Shown piece after piece: positions 1 to 6,560 of a DNA stretch of 12,589 nucleotides. The stretch spans positions 1-12,589 of the forward strand of contig DFEM01000032.1 in NCBI GenBank assembly GCA_002369155.1, read 5' to 3'. A program made the translations under genes and the position numbers. This stretch comes from Lachnospiraceae bacterium UBA3802. Its GTDB lineage: Bacteria; Bacillota; Clostridia; Lachnospirales; Lachnospiraceae. How positions within the stretch are numbered: the stretch's first letter is position 1; each line of letters opens with the position of its first letter. Below the pieces are notes generated by a model that saw only the letters and a program-made list of their open reading frames with translations, ran no database searches and was not told the DNA's origin.

Positions 1-2
1 AT

Positions 3-767
3 CTTCGTATTATCGATGATGCATTGTTTCGACTTATGGCATCAAGGAAGGAAGTATGTCAGGAGATTTTAAGAAATCTGCTTGATGATGACAACCTTGA
101 AGTAATAGAAGTAACACCGCAGGACGAGATGGTGAGTCTTTTCAGAGGTGTGGTGCTGGATGCTCTTTGCAAACTATCCGACGGGCAGTATTGCAATATC
201 GAGATGCAAAAAAACGACAGAGAAAACGATGTAAAAAGAGTCAGATTTCACGCGTCGATTGTTACAACAAATAAGACACCCAAGGGAAGCGATTTTACAC
301 AGATACCAAATGTAAAAGTATTATATATATCAACATATGATGCACTTGGGAATAACCAGACGGTAACGCATATTTCAAGGTGTCAAAGGATTAAAGAGAG
401 TTATTTGCCGATAGATGACGGAGAAGATATAATATTTGCAAATACAGAAATAGATGATGATACAAAACATTCAAGATTATTAAAATTGTTCTTAAAGTCG
501 GAAAGCTTTTATGATGAGATGTTTCCGGCGTTAAGTGAAGCAATGAAGTTTTATAAAGATACGGAAAGGGGGCAGGAGACAGTGAGTGAAGTAACCAAAG
601 AATTGTATGACGCAGGATATGAAAAAGGTACTGCCGCCGAAAGAGTTAATACTGAAAAAGAAAAGAATCGAGCTGATTTAGAAAAGAAACGCGCAGATGC
701 TGCGGAAGCTGAAGTTTTAAAACTCCGAGAAGAACTGGAAGTACTAAGAAAACAAAAACAAAAATAA
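3..767 (+). CDS. Rpn/PD-(D/E)XK nuclease-family transposase-like protein, 5'-truncated
   Basis: This is the 3' part of a gene whose reading frame is open to the left edge, so the true start lies outside the window; a TTG at 24 and an ATG at 36 are internal. The first visible residues (LRIIDDALFRLMASRKEVCQEIL) match the usual opening of the Rpn / 'PD-(D/E)XK nuclease family transposase' group. The nuclease core follows: an Asp in VVLDAL, then the IEMQ motif about 20 residues later, matching the D...(E)xQ catalytic pattern. The last ~50 residues are rich in Glu, Lys and Ala with heptad-like spacing, typical of the coiled-coil tails in this family. Related Rpn proteins are DNA endonucleases linked to recA-independent recombination; activity here is inferred. 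The gene ends just before a terminator and stands alone in the visible sequence. These genes are often multi-copy in Lachnospiraceae. Confidence 0.8.
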   Translation, partial: LRIIDDALFRLMASRKEVCQEILRNLLDDDNLEVIEVTPQDEMVSLFRGVVLDALCKLSDGQYCNIEMQKNDRENDVKRVRFHASIVTTNKTPKGSDFTQIPNVKVLYISTYDALGNNQTVTHISRCQRIKESYLPIDDGEDIIFANTEIDDDTKHSRLLKLFLKSESFYDEMFPALSEAMKFYKDTERGQETVSEVTKELYDAGYEKGTAAERVNTEKEKNRADLEKKRADAAEAEVLKLREELEVLRKQKQK

Positions 768-794
768 ACACAACTCAATATATTTCAAAACAAT

Positions 795-822
795 AAAAAA
801 GCTGTCCGAAGACAGCTTTTTT
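795..822. terminator. Bidirectional intrinsic terminator between convergent genes
   Basis: A perfect GCTGTC / GACAGC stem with a CGAA tetraloop is flanked by six A's on the left and six T's on the right. It therefore reads as a Rho-independent terminator on both strands. It sits 27 bp after the nuclease-family stop and 19 bp beyond the stop of the ligase-like gene. Confidence 0.9.
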
Positions 823-841
823 ATCATATTAGCTATTTTAA

Positions 842-2032
842 TTAGTTGGTATAGTTGTCGAAGTATCCTTGGATGAGAATAACGGGAGTACCCTTGTCAC
901 CTGAACCGGATGTAAGGTCACAAAGTGAACCGATGAGGTCTGTGAGCTGTCTGGGTGTTGTTCCCTGAGAAGCCATGTTGCCGACAAGGTTGCTTGATTT
1001 AGCCTTGATACTTTCGGAGATGGCATTCTTTAATGCTTCGCCGGAAAGATCCTTGAAATCATTATCGGCAAGATATTTAAGCTTGAGCTCGTTGGGAGTT
1101 CCCTTTAAGCCTTCTGTGAAGAAAGGAGATACAACGGGATCTGCGAGTTCCCAAATCTTACCCTGAGGATCCTTGAAAGCACCGTCGCCGTAAATCATAA
1201 CTTCAACATGCTTTCCTGTCTTGTTAAGGATTTCTTTCTGAATATCTTCAACGAGCCACTGGGAATCTCTGGGGAAGAGTTTGATCTTTTCTTCTGTAGA
1301 CTTGTTGGAACCCAAAAGACCGTATTTCTCGTTATATCCGCTACCGTTGACTGAAGAAGTCAAGATATCATCCATACCACAAACAACCTTTGCACCGTTC
1401 TCTTTTAAGATTCTCTTGGTTCTTACTCTTGTATGAATGTCGCAGTTGATAACGCAATCTGTGTAGTTAAGAATTGTCTTGGCCTGGTTGGCAAATACAA
1501 CTTCAACTTCTGCGCCTGCTTCTTTAATAATGTCTGAATAGTAAGCTACATAATCAACACCTGTGAACTCATGCTTGTTCTCGCCGAATAATTCACGGTA
1601 TTTCTCGAGTGAAAGAACATCGCTGTAAGGATTGATGCCTGCTTCATCGAGCTGATCATATGTTAAAAGTGCGTTTCCTACTTCGTCGGAAGGATAAGAA
1701 AGCATAAGAACAACTTTCTTGCATCCCATTGCGATACCCTTTAAGCAGATAGCGAAACGGTTTCTTGAGAGGATGGGGAAGATAACTCCGACTGTTCCTC
1801 CGCCAAGCTTAGCCTTAACGTCTGCAGCGATATCGTTAACTGTAGCATAGTTACCCTGAGCTCTTGCAACGATTGATTCCGTAAGAGCGATGACATCTCT
1901 GTCACGAAGTGAGAATCCTTCAGATTCGCATGCTTCAAGGACGCTTGTTACGGCAATATCTACAAGATTATCTCCCTCGCGGATAATCGGGCAACGGATT
2001 CCGCGTGATACTGTACCAACTTTTCTTTCCAT
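842..2032 (-). CDS. Coenzyme F420-0:L-glutamate ligase family protein (CofE-like)
   Basis: This 396-residue cytosolic protein is recognisable as a member of the F420_ligase (CofE, COG1478) family. CofE uses GTP and metal to add gamma-linked glutamate to F420-0. Visible family features are the LTESIVARAQGN segment at residues 50-61, SRNRFAICLKGIA at about 89-101, and an acidic YGDGAFKDP segment at 281-289 where CofE has a metal-binding Asp motif. It is longer than archaeal CofE (about 250 residues), with extra sequence around residues 110-180 and at the C terminus. No F420 biosynthesis gene is nearby, and Clostridia of this kind are not known F420 producers, so the substrate is uncertain. Folate polyglutamylation has been proposed for some family members and is only a possibility here. 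The ATG is fixed by an AAGGAG site (2039-2044) six bases upstream. It has its own promoter and appears monocistronic. Confidence 0.85.
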   Translation of the reverse strand: MERKVGTVSRGIRCPIIREGDNLVDIAVTSVLEACESEGFSLRDRDVIALTESIVARAQGNYATVNDIAADVKAKLGGGTVGVIFPILSRNRFAICLKGIAMGCKKVVLMLSYPSDEVGNALLTYDQLDEAGINPYSDVLSLEKYRELFGENKHEFTGVDYVAYYSDIIKEAGAEVEVVFANQAKTILNYTDCVINCDIHTRVRTKRILKENGAKVVCGMDDILTSSVNGSGYNEKYGLLGSNKSTEEKIKLFPRDSQWLVEDIQKEILNKTGKHVEVMIYGDGAFKDPQGKIWELADPVVSPFFTEGLKGTPNELKLKYLADNDFKDLSGEALKNAISESIKAKSSNLVGNMASQGTTPRQLTDLIGSLCDLTSGSGDKGTPVILIQGYFDNYTN

Positions 2033-2080
2033 AAAAATCTCCTTATCTTTAAAGCACTAATGCTTAAATTACCAAAAAAT

Positions 2081-2109
2081 ATTATACATATTCGACTTTT
2101 TATGTGCAA
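2081..2109 (-). promoter_or_regulatory. Sigma-A promoter for the CofE-like gene
   Basis: On the minus strand there is a -35 TTGCAC (2104-2109), a 17-bp spacer and a perfect -10 TATAAT (2081-2086). Transcription would start near 2074, giving a leader of about 40 nt before the ATG at 2032. Confidence 0.8.
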
Positions 2110-2147
2110 TGAAAATTATTATTTTTCCTGAAAAATAATTACATAAG

Positions 2148-2176
2148 TAGATTAAATATAACAAAAAATGTATAAT
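2148..2176 (+). promoter_or_regulatory. Possible promoter for the membrane protein gene
   Basis: A perfect -10 TATAAT lies at 2171-2176 on the plus strand, but the hexamer 17 bp upstream (TAGATT) matches the -35 consensus at only three positions. If used, it would give a leader of about 185 nt holding the hairpins at 2198-2236 and 2342-2359. Confidence 0.35.
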
Positions 2177-2197
2177 TAGCGTGTGTATGTAATTTAT

Positions 2198-2236
2198 GAA
2201 TAAATTCAATATATAGATATATTCATGGATTTATTC
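2198..2236 (+). promoter_or_regulatory. Long AT-rich hairpin in the leader of the membrane protein gene
   Basis: GAATAAAT (2198-2205) pairs with ATTTATTC (2229-2236), and inside it AATATAT (2208-2214) pairs with ATATATT (2217-2223). That is 15 base pairs around a tiny AG loop with one internal bulge. No T-tract follows, so it is not a canonical terminator. It may be a protein-binding dyad or an mRNA 5' structure. The rest of the spacer to 2341 holds only weak short pairings (for example CGAGT 2251-2255 with ACTCG 2270-2274), and no known riboswitch class was recognised. Confidence 0.5.
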
Positions 2237-2341
2237 GTCCTGTTATTTTGCGAGTATCTTGCAGCACTCACTCGTTAAGTTTACATAAAGATTCTGATTA
2301 AATTAAACTGCGAACCATATTTGTGGGCAATTATAAAACAA

Positions 2342-2359
2342 AACCTTCCAGGTAAGGTT
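2342..2359 (+). promoter_or_regulatory. Shine-Dalgarno-containing hairpin deciding the start at 2367
   Basis: The only Shine-Dalgarno-like sequence is AAGG at 2354-2357. It lies nine bases before the ATG at 2367 and directly abuts a TTG at 2358, which makes the ATG the better start. AACCTT (2342-2347) can pair with AAGGTT (2354-2359) and cover that site. A competing smaller hairpin, ACCT (2343-2346) with AGGT (2350-2353), would leave it free. Translational control is an inference. Confidence 0.4.
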
Positions 2360-2366
2360 GAGAGAT

Positions 2367-4268
2367 ATGAATAATATAAAAAAAATAACAAAAGATTCTG
2401 TATATAATATTGTTCTATGGCTGGGAGTGATGGTTATCAGCATTGTTTTAGGTCTCACACTCCTTACCGTTTCTTTTTCACTGGATTTTCCTCAAGAAAA
2501 AAGAGATGCAGTCATGTCGGCTCTTCGGTTGCAGGGATGGTATCCCAGAGCGACTGTGCAGAAAGATGCATATGGAGAGAACTTCAGCACTTTTTACCCG
2601 GATGTTTTAGACTATGGCTCAGATGAAATAATTCTGATTTATTCAACTTATAATCCTGAAAAGAATGCTTTTGATCAAAGTGTAAGAGCGCCTATTTTAG
2701 GTGCATTTAATTATTTCAGATATTGGCATGGCTATGCAGTTTTCTTGCGCCCTTTACTTAGAGTGTTTGATTTAAGCGCTTTAAAAATTCTTAATTCATG
2801 GATTCAAATTGTATTGATTGTTTATCTTTCGATACTTTTATATAAAAAAAGTAACAATTGGATAAACTGTTTCGTACCTGTGTTCTTTTATATGTTATAT
2901 CTTCCGATGGCAGCATCAGGTGCATTTCAATACATGCCTGTTTTCTATCTTTCGGTTTTGGGAAGCATTTTGACACTATTTATTAAAAAAGATGAAGGGA
3001 CAATCAGGTTTGATTATCTGTTGTTTCTTTCATTAGGAATTTTAACAGCTTTTTTCGATTTATTGACTGCGCCGTTATTAACTTGGGCTATACCTGCTGT
3101 CTTTATGCTTTTACATTTGCGCGAGGATAAAAAAGAAATTTATTATGTCAGAAAAATCATCTTATCTGCAATATCATGGACTGCAGGATATTTTGTCTTT
3201 TGGTTTTCGAAGTTTGTGATTTCATATATTTATCTGGGATCTGAAGCAACGGACATATTTACTGAAAAAATATATGTCAGAGCGGGCGGCGGATATGATT
3301 TTATTGATCGTATCAGAGCATTGTATTGTAATTGGAAAGTGTATTCTTTCTCGGTCCATGCTCTTTGCATAGGTATTTTGTTTCTGCTTTGGATTATTGT
3401 TTTATATTCGGGCAAATTGGCAAGTTCTCCAAAACGATTCGGGTTCTTCCTGATAGTATTATCTTCGCCGATATGGTATTTTGTATTATCGGAACATACT
3501 ACTGCACACCATTTCTTTACATACAGGATTTATTTGGCTGCGCTGGTGGCATTGTTAGCCATGCTTTCGGATTCTCTTTCAGTCAGTAAATCCGAAAATT
3601 CGGTCAGAGAAAAAAGGAAAATATCAGTAATAACGGTTGTATTTAATACACTGGTCATTATATTTGGGATTTTAGTAGGCATTGGATCGTTACATATGCC
3701 TTTGGATGAATTGGATGTAAATAATTATTCATTGTATGGCGGTGAGGAATATATCGTTAAGAACGATACAATAATCAGACAGCTTTTTGTTCCGAAATAT
3801 AACAGAATTGAAGGAGTAAATCTTGTATTGCTTTCAAATGATACCGAAGGTGAATACAGAGTAATTCTTAAAGATAATAACGAAAATGAGTTGTATGTAA
3901 AGACTGTTCCGGCCAAAGATTTTAAAGATTCGAATATTTTATTTACGGAGCTAAAATGGATTGTTAAAGCTAACAAACCGTATTGGCTTGAAATACAGCT
4001 CGTAAATTTTTCGGAAACTGCAAAATGTTGGATTACGGAAGAAGATGTTGAGAGGGTGGCCAATGTATCTGATTTAAGTATTGATGGTGAAGAAATAAAC
4101 GGGTGTACATTGATAGGCTGGCAATTCGGAACAATGACCGGAGAAAAAAAGTATAAAGTTTTTGCGATTGCTTCGGTAACAATGTTTATTATTGTGATGT
4201 ATTATGTTTTTATATACCAATTTTTAGACACAAGGAAAAAAGAAAAATTAAAAAACGAGAAAGTATAG
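2367..4268 (+). CDS. Polytopic membrane protein, GT-C glycosyltransferase-like
   Basis: This 633-residue integral membrane protein has about 11 hydrophobic segments: residues 12-36, then a run of helices between about 142 and 442, and a last helix at about 598-620. Between helix 1 and the next is an extracytoplasmic loop of about 100 residues containing DYGSDE and an FRYWHGY motif (117-123). A second marker is HTTAHHFFTYR (377-387). This layout, with a large first outer loop holding acidic residues, resembles GT-C lipid-linked-sugar glycosyltransferases that decorate cell-wall or surface polymers. I could not assign a named family or confirm the catalytic Asp. Residues about 445-595 form a soluble, probably extracellular domain of beta-rich character. 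The gene is more AT-rich than the next one, in keeping with a membrane protein or with transfer. It ends 37 bp before trxB, so readthrough is likely. Confidence 0.6.
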   Translation: MNNIKKITKDSVYNIVLWLGVMVISIVLGLTLLTVSFSLDFPQEKRDAVMSALRLQGWYPRATVQKDAYGENFSTFYPDVLDYGSDEIILIYSTYNPEKNAFDQSVRAPILGAFNYFRYWHGYAVFLRPLLRVFDLSALKILNSWIQIVLIVYLSILLYKKSNNWINCFVPVFFYMLYLPMAASGAFQYMPVFYLSVLGSILTLFIKKDEGTIRFDYLLFLSLGILTAFFDLLTAPLLTWAIPAVFMLLHLREDKKEIYYVRKIILSAISWTAGYFVFWFSKFVISYIYLGSEATDIFTEKIYVRAGGGYDFIDRIRALYCNWKVYSFSVHALCIGILFLLWIIVLYSGKLASSPKRFGFFLIVLSSPIWYFVLSEHTTAHHFFTYRIYLAALVALLAMLSDSLSVSKSENSVREKRKISVITVVFNTLVIIFGILVGIGSLHMPLDELDVNNYSLYGGEEYIVKNDTIIRQLFVPKYNRIEGVNLVLLSNDTEGEYRVILKDNNENELYVKTVPAKDFKDSNILFTELKWIVKANKPYWLEIQLVNFSETAKCWITEEDVERVANVSDLSIDGEEINGCTLIGWQFGTMTGEKKYKVFAIASVTMFIIVMYYVFIYQFLDTRKKEKLKNEKV

Positions 4269-4305
4269 AAAACTATAAATAATTAAAAGAAATGGAGGAA
4301 TTGTT

Positions 4306-5208
4306 ATGTACGATCTTGTAATAATCGGAGCAGGTCCTGCCGGAATGGCAGCTGCTATATATGCAAAAAGAGCCCGCCTGAATGCCGTAGTAGTCGAAAG
4401 AGAAGGCTGTGGCGGACAGATGGCTCAGACTTACGAAGTGGATAATTATCCCGGCCTTCCCGGAATTTCCGGATTCGACCTCGCCACAAAGATGAAAGAA
4501 CATGCGGTGGGACTTGGCACTGAGATTATTTACGATGACATAAAAAGCATAAAAAAGGTGGATGAGAAATTCGTTCTTACCTATGAGACAGGCTCAGAGG
4601 TTGAGACCAAAGGCATTATCATTGCTTCAGGTGCCACACATTCAAAGCTTGGTGTTCACGGTGAAGAAAAATTTACCGGAGCCGGTGTATCGTATTGTGC
4701 GACCTGTGACGGCGCATTCTTTTCCCAAAAGAGCGTGGCTGTTGTCGGCGGCGGTGATGTAGCGATTGAAGATGCAATCTTTTTATCGAGGATTGCCAAG
4801 GATGTTACGCTTATCCACAGAAGAGGCGAACTTCGCGGTGCCGCATCGCTTCAGGAGAGTTTAAAAAAGTGCGAAAACGTAAATATCCTCTGGGATACTG
4901 TGGTTGAGAGCATTAACGGAGACAAAAAAGTCGAAACATTATCTCTTAAAAATGTTAAAGACAACGAAGATTTCCAGCTTTTCGTAAACGGCGTGTTTAT
5001 CGCAGTGGGAATTACTCCCGTAAAGACGCAGATAGACGGACTTTTATGCAACGCCGGCGGATATATAATTGCCGATGAAGACTGCAGAACGAACATTAAG
5101 GGTGTATATGCTGCAGGCGATGTCAGAGGCAAGAGACTTCGCCAGATTGTAACGGCTGTAGCAGACGGTGCGAATGCGGTTACAAGTTTCACGGAAGATT
5201 TCAGATAA
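4306..5208 (+). CDS. trxB: Thioredoxin reductase (NADPH, FAD-dependent)
   Basis: This 300-residue flavoprotein is close to the usual length of low-molecular-weight thioredoxin reductases. The N-terminal FAD fold has GAGPAG at 8-13. The redox-active disulfide is CATC at 131-134 in the typical YCATCDG context. The NADPH-binding half has GGGD at 148-151 and HRRGELR at 171-177, the arginine-rich motif that contacts the NADPH 2'-phosphate. The second FAD motif is AAGDVR at 269-274, followed by LRQIVTAVADGA. All catalytic elements are present, so it should reduce thioredoxin in the cytoplasm; a related disulfide reductase with another partner cannot be excluded. GGAGGA (4294-4299) lies six bases before the ATG. 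No thioredoxin gene is next to it. It follows the membrane protein gene by 37 bp and closes with a terminator. Confidence 0.9.
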   Translation: MYDLVIIGAGPAGMAAAIYAKRARLNAVVVEREGCGGQMAQTYEVDNYPGLPGISGFDLATKMKEHAVGLGTEIIYDDIKSIKKVDEKFVLTYETGSEVETKGIIIASGATHSKLGVHGEEKFTGAGVSYCATCDGAFFSQKSVAVVGGGDVAIEDAIFLSRIAKDVTLIHRRGELRGAASLQESLKKCENVNILWDTVVESINGDKKVETLSLKNVKDNEDFQLFVNGVFIAVGITPVKTQIDGLLCNAGGYIIADEDCRTNIKGVYAAGDVRGKRLRQIVTAVADGANAVTSFTEDFR

Positions 5209-5214
5209 AATAAC

Positions 5215-5253
5215 GGGTGTCAGGCTGTTTAGGCGGCTTGGCACTCTTTTTTT
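5215..5253 (+). terminator. Intrinsic terminator after trxB
   Basis: A 13-bp stem with several G-U pairs joins 5215-5227 to 5234-5246 across a TTTAGG loop. Seven T's (5247-5253) follow. It lies six bases after the trxB stop and separates trxB from hpf. Confidence 0.85.
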
Positions 5254-5300
5254 AACCTTTTTAACATATACAGTTAACAAAAAGTTCAAACTTATTAACA

Positions 5301-5329
5301 TTGATATAAAAGACAGTATTTGGTATAAT
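5301..5329 (+). promoter_or_regulatory. Strong extended -10 promoter for hpf
   Basis: A -35 TTGATA (5301-5306), a 17-bp spacer and a perfect -10 TATAAT (5324-5329) preceded by TG at 5321-5322 form an extended -10. The start would be near 5336, with a leader of about 40 nt. A strong sigma-A promoter fits hpf, which is often abundant in slow growth. Confidence 0.85.
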
Positions 5330-5375
5330 ATATACGTAATCTTTGATTACAAATACTTGTATCGGAGGGTGGCTT

Positions 5376-5903
5376 ATGAACATTATTATTATTGGAAAGA
5401 ATATTGATGTTACACCGGGTTTACGCGAGGCTGTAGAGGAGAAGATAGGAAAACTTGAGAAGTATTTTACTCCCGACACAGAGGTTCATGTTACATTAAG
5501 TGTTGAGAAGGATCGTCAGAAGATCGAAGTTACTATCCCTGTTAAGGGAAGCATCATTCGTTCCGAGCAGGTTTCCAACGACCTTTATGTATCGATTGAT
5601 TTAGTAGAGGAGATTATTGAGAGACAGCTTAAAAAATATAAGAGCAAACTTGTAAATTATAAGCAGAACAGTGATAACTTCAAACAGGATTACATTGACA
5701 AGGATTTCAGCGACGATGATGAGATTAAGATTATCAGATCAAAGAAATTCGACATGAAGCCCATGTATCCCGAAGACGCTTGCGTTCAGATGGAACTTTT
5801 GGGACATAACTTCTTTGTATTCCAGAATGCCGAGACAGATCAGGTATGTGTCGTTTACAAACGTAAAGGAAATACATACGGAATGATTGAACCCGAAGCA
5901 TAA
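5376..5903 (+). CDS. hpf: Ribosome hibernation promoting factor, long form
   Basis: This 175-residue protein has the two-domain layout of long HPF. Residues 1-95 are the S30AE/YfiA ribosome-binding domain, with the opening MNIIIIGKNIDVTPGLRE and a paired helix-strand pattern ending in LVEEIIERQLKKYKSKL. A charged linker (about 96-117) leads to the C-terminal dimerisation domain (about 118-174), with IIRSKKFDMKPMYPEDACVQMELLGH and an ending YGMIEPE that are hallmarks of the family. Long HPF binds the 30S decoding region and joins two 70S ribosomes into a 100S dimer in stationary phase or stress. The start at 5376 is set by GGAGGG (5364-5369) six bases upstream and by homology; an in-frame start 33 bases earlier has neither. 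The gene is monocistronic, with its own promoter and terminator. Confidence 0.95.
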   Translation: MNIIIIGKNIDVTPGLREAVEEKIGKLEKYFTPDTEVHVTLSVEKDRQKIEVTIPVKGSIIRSEQVSNDLYVSIDLVEEIIERQLKKYKSKLVNYKQNSDNFKQDYIDKDFSDDDEIKIIRSKKFDMKPMYPEDACVQMELLGHNFFVFQNAETDQVCVVYKRKGNTYGMIEPEA

Positions 5904-5922
5904 AAGCAAATTGAATAAAGTT

Positions 5923-5953
5923 AAACCTGCATCGAAAAGGTGCAGGTTTTTTT
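5923..5953 (+). terminator. Intrinsic terminator after hpf
   Basis: AAACCTGCA (5923-5931) pairs perfectly with TGCAGGTTT (5941-5949), with a further T-G and C-G pair closing a GAAAA loop. The run of T's covers 5947-5953. It lies 20 bp after the hpf stop. Confidence 0.9.
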
Positions 5954-5976
5954 ATGATAAAATAAAAAAAGAATAA

Positions 5977-6006
5977 TTGTCACCTTTTCAACCTCTCGGT
6001 CATATT
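5977..6006 (+). promoter_or_regulatory. Probable promoter of the sigma/anti-sigma operon
   Basis: A -35 TTGTCA (5977-5982, five of six consensus bases), an 18-bp spacer and a -10 CATATT (6001-6006, four of six) make a plausible but imperfect sigma-A promoter. The start would be near 6013. An autoregulated ECF-type promoter within the same stretch is possible but could not be identified from sequence alone. Confidence 0.45.
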
Positions 6007-6037
6007 TATAGTGAAAAGGTCATTCGCGAATACCTTT
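5982..6037 (+). promoter_or_regulatory. Three-element inverted repeat over the sigma operon promoter
   Basis: ACCTTTTCA (5982-5990) is the exact reverse complement of TGAAAAGGT (6012-6020). The AAAGGT of the second element can also pair with ACCTTT (6032-6037) across the perfect palindrome ATTCGCGAAT (6022-6031), with one bulged C. The elements bracket the predicted -10 and start site. This suggests overlapping operators or alternative 5' mRNA structures; function is inferred. Confidence 0.5.
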
Positions 6038-6059
6038 AAAACAAAAAAGGAGTTCATAA

Positions 6060-6560
6060 ATGAAAAACAGAGATGTTGATTTGGAATCAGTCATCGACAG
6101 ATACAGCGACATGCTTTATAAAATCTGTTTTCTGATTCTGAAAAACGAACAGGATACAAAGGACGTACTGCAGGAAACTTTTCTGATTTATTATACGAAA
6201 AAGCCAAAGTTTGAGAATGAGGAGCATAAAAAAGCCTGGCTCATTAAAGTATCTCAAAATAAATGTAAAGAATTTTTAAGATTTCACAAAAGACATGCGG
6301 CCCTTCCTTTGGAAGATATGGAAGAGACACTTGTAATTACGGACGGTTTAAGCGGAAGCGACAAGGAAATTCTCTCGCTTATATGGGATCTGGATTACAA
6401 ATTAAAGTCCGTGGTAATACTTTTTTACATCGAAGGATATTCGGTCAACGAAATTGCAGATATTCTTAAGACTTCTCCTTCGGCGGTTAAAAAGAGACTG
6501 CAGCGGGCAAGAGAAAAACTGAGTGTCAAATATAAAAGAGAGGTTGCTTATGAAAAATAA
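6060..6560 (+). CDS. ECF-family RNA polymerase sigma factor
   Basis: This 166-residue protein has the compact two-domain form of group 4 (ECF) sigma factors. Region 2 covers about residues 10-75 (RYSDMLYKICFLILKNEQDTKDVLQETF), which binds core polymerase and the -10 element. A short linker leads to region 4 at about 105-158, with the helix-turn-helix GYSVNEIADILKTSPSAVKKRLQRAREKL for the -35 element. There is no N-terminal region 1. AAGGAG (6047-6052) lies seven bases before the ATG. Its 3' end overlaps the next gene by 11 bp, so the two are translationally coupled, as is usual for a sigma factor and its membrane anti-sigma partner. The inverted repeats upstream suggest autoregulation or a separate repressor. 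The regulon is not visible here. Confidence 0.9.
   Translation: MKNRDVDLESVIDRYSDMLYKICFLILKNEQDTKDVLQETFLIYYTKKPKFENEEHKKAWLIKVSQNKCKEFLRFHKRHAALPLEDMEETLVITDGLSGSDKEILSLIWDLDYKLKSVVILFYIEGYSVNEIADILKTSPSAVKKRLQRAREKLSVKYKREVAYEK

Noticed and set aside
2237..2341. Possible cyclic-di-GMP or other known riboswitch
   Set aside because: Short pairings and GAACCAT/GTGGG-like words were noted, but the conserved core motifs of the classes I know are absent.
3725..4063. 112-codon open frame on the minus strand
   Set aside because: It lies wholly inside the membrane protein gene, shows Ser/Phe-rich composition typical of an antisense reading, and has no start signals.
4851..5192. 113-codon open frame on the minus strand
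   Set aside because: It is the antisense of the conserved C-terminal half of thioredoxin reductase and shows no recognisable protein features.
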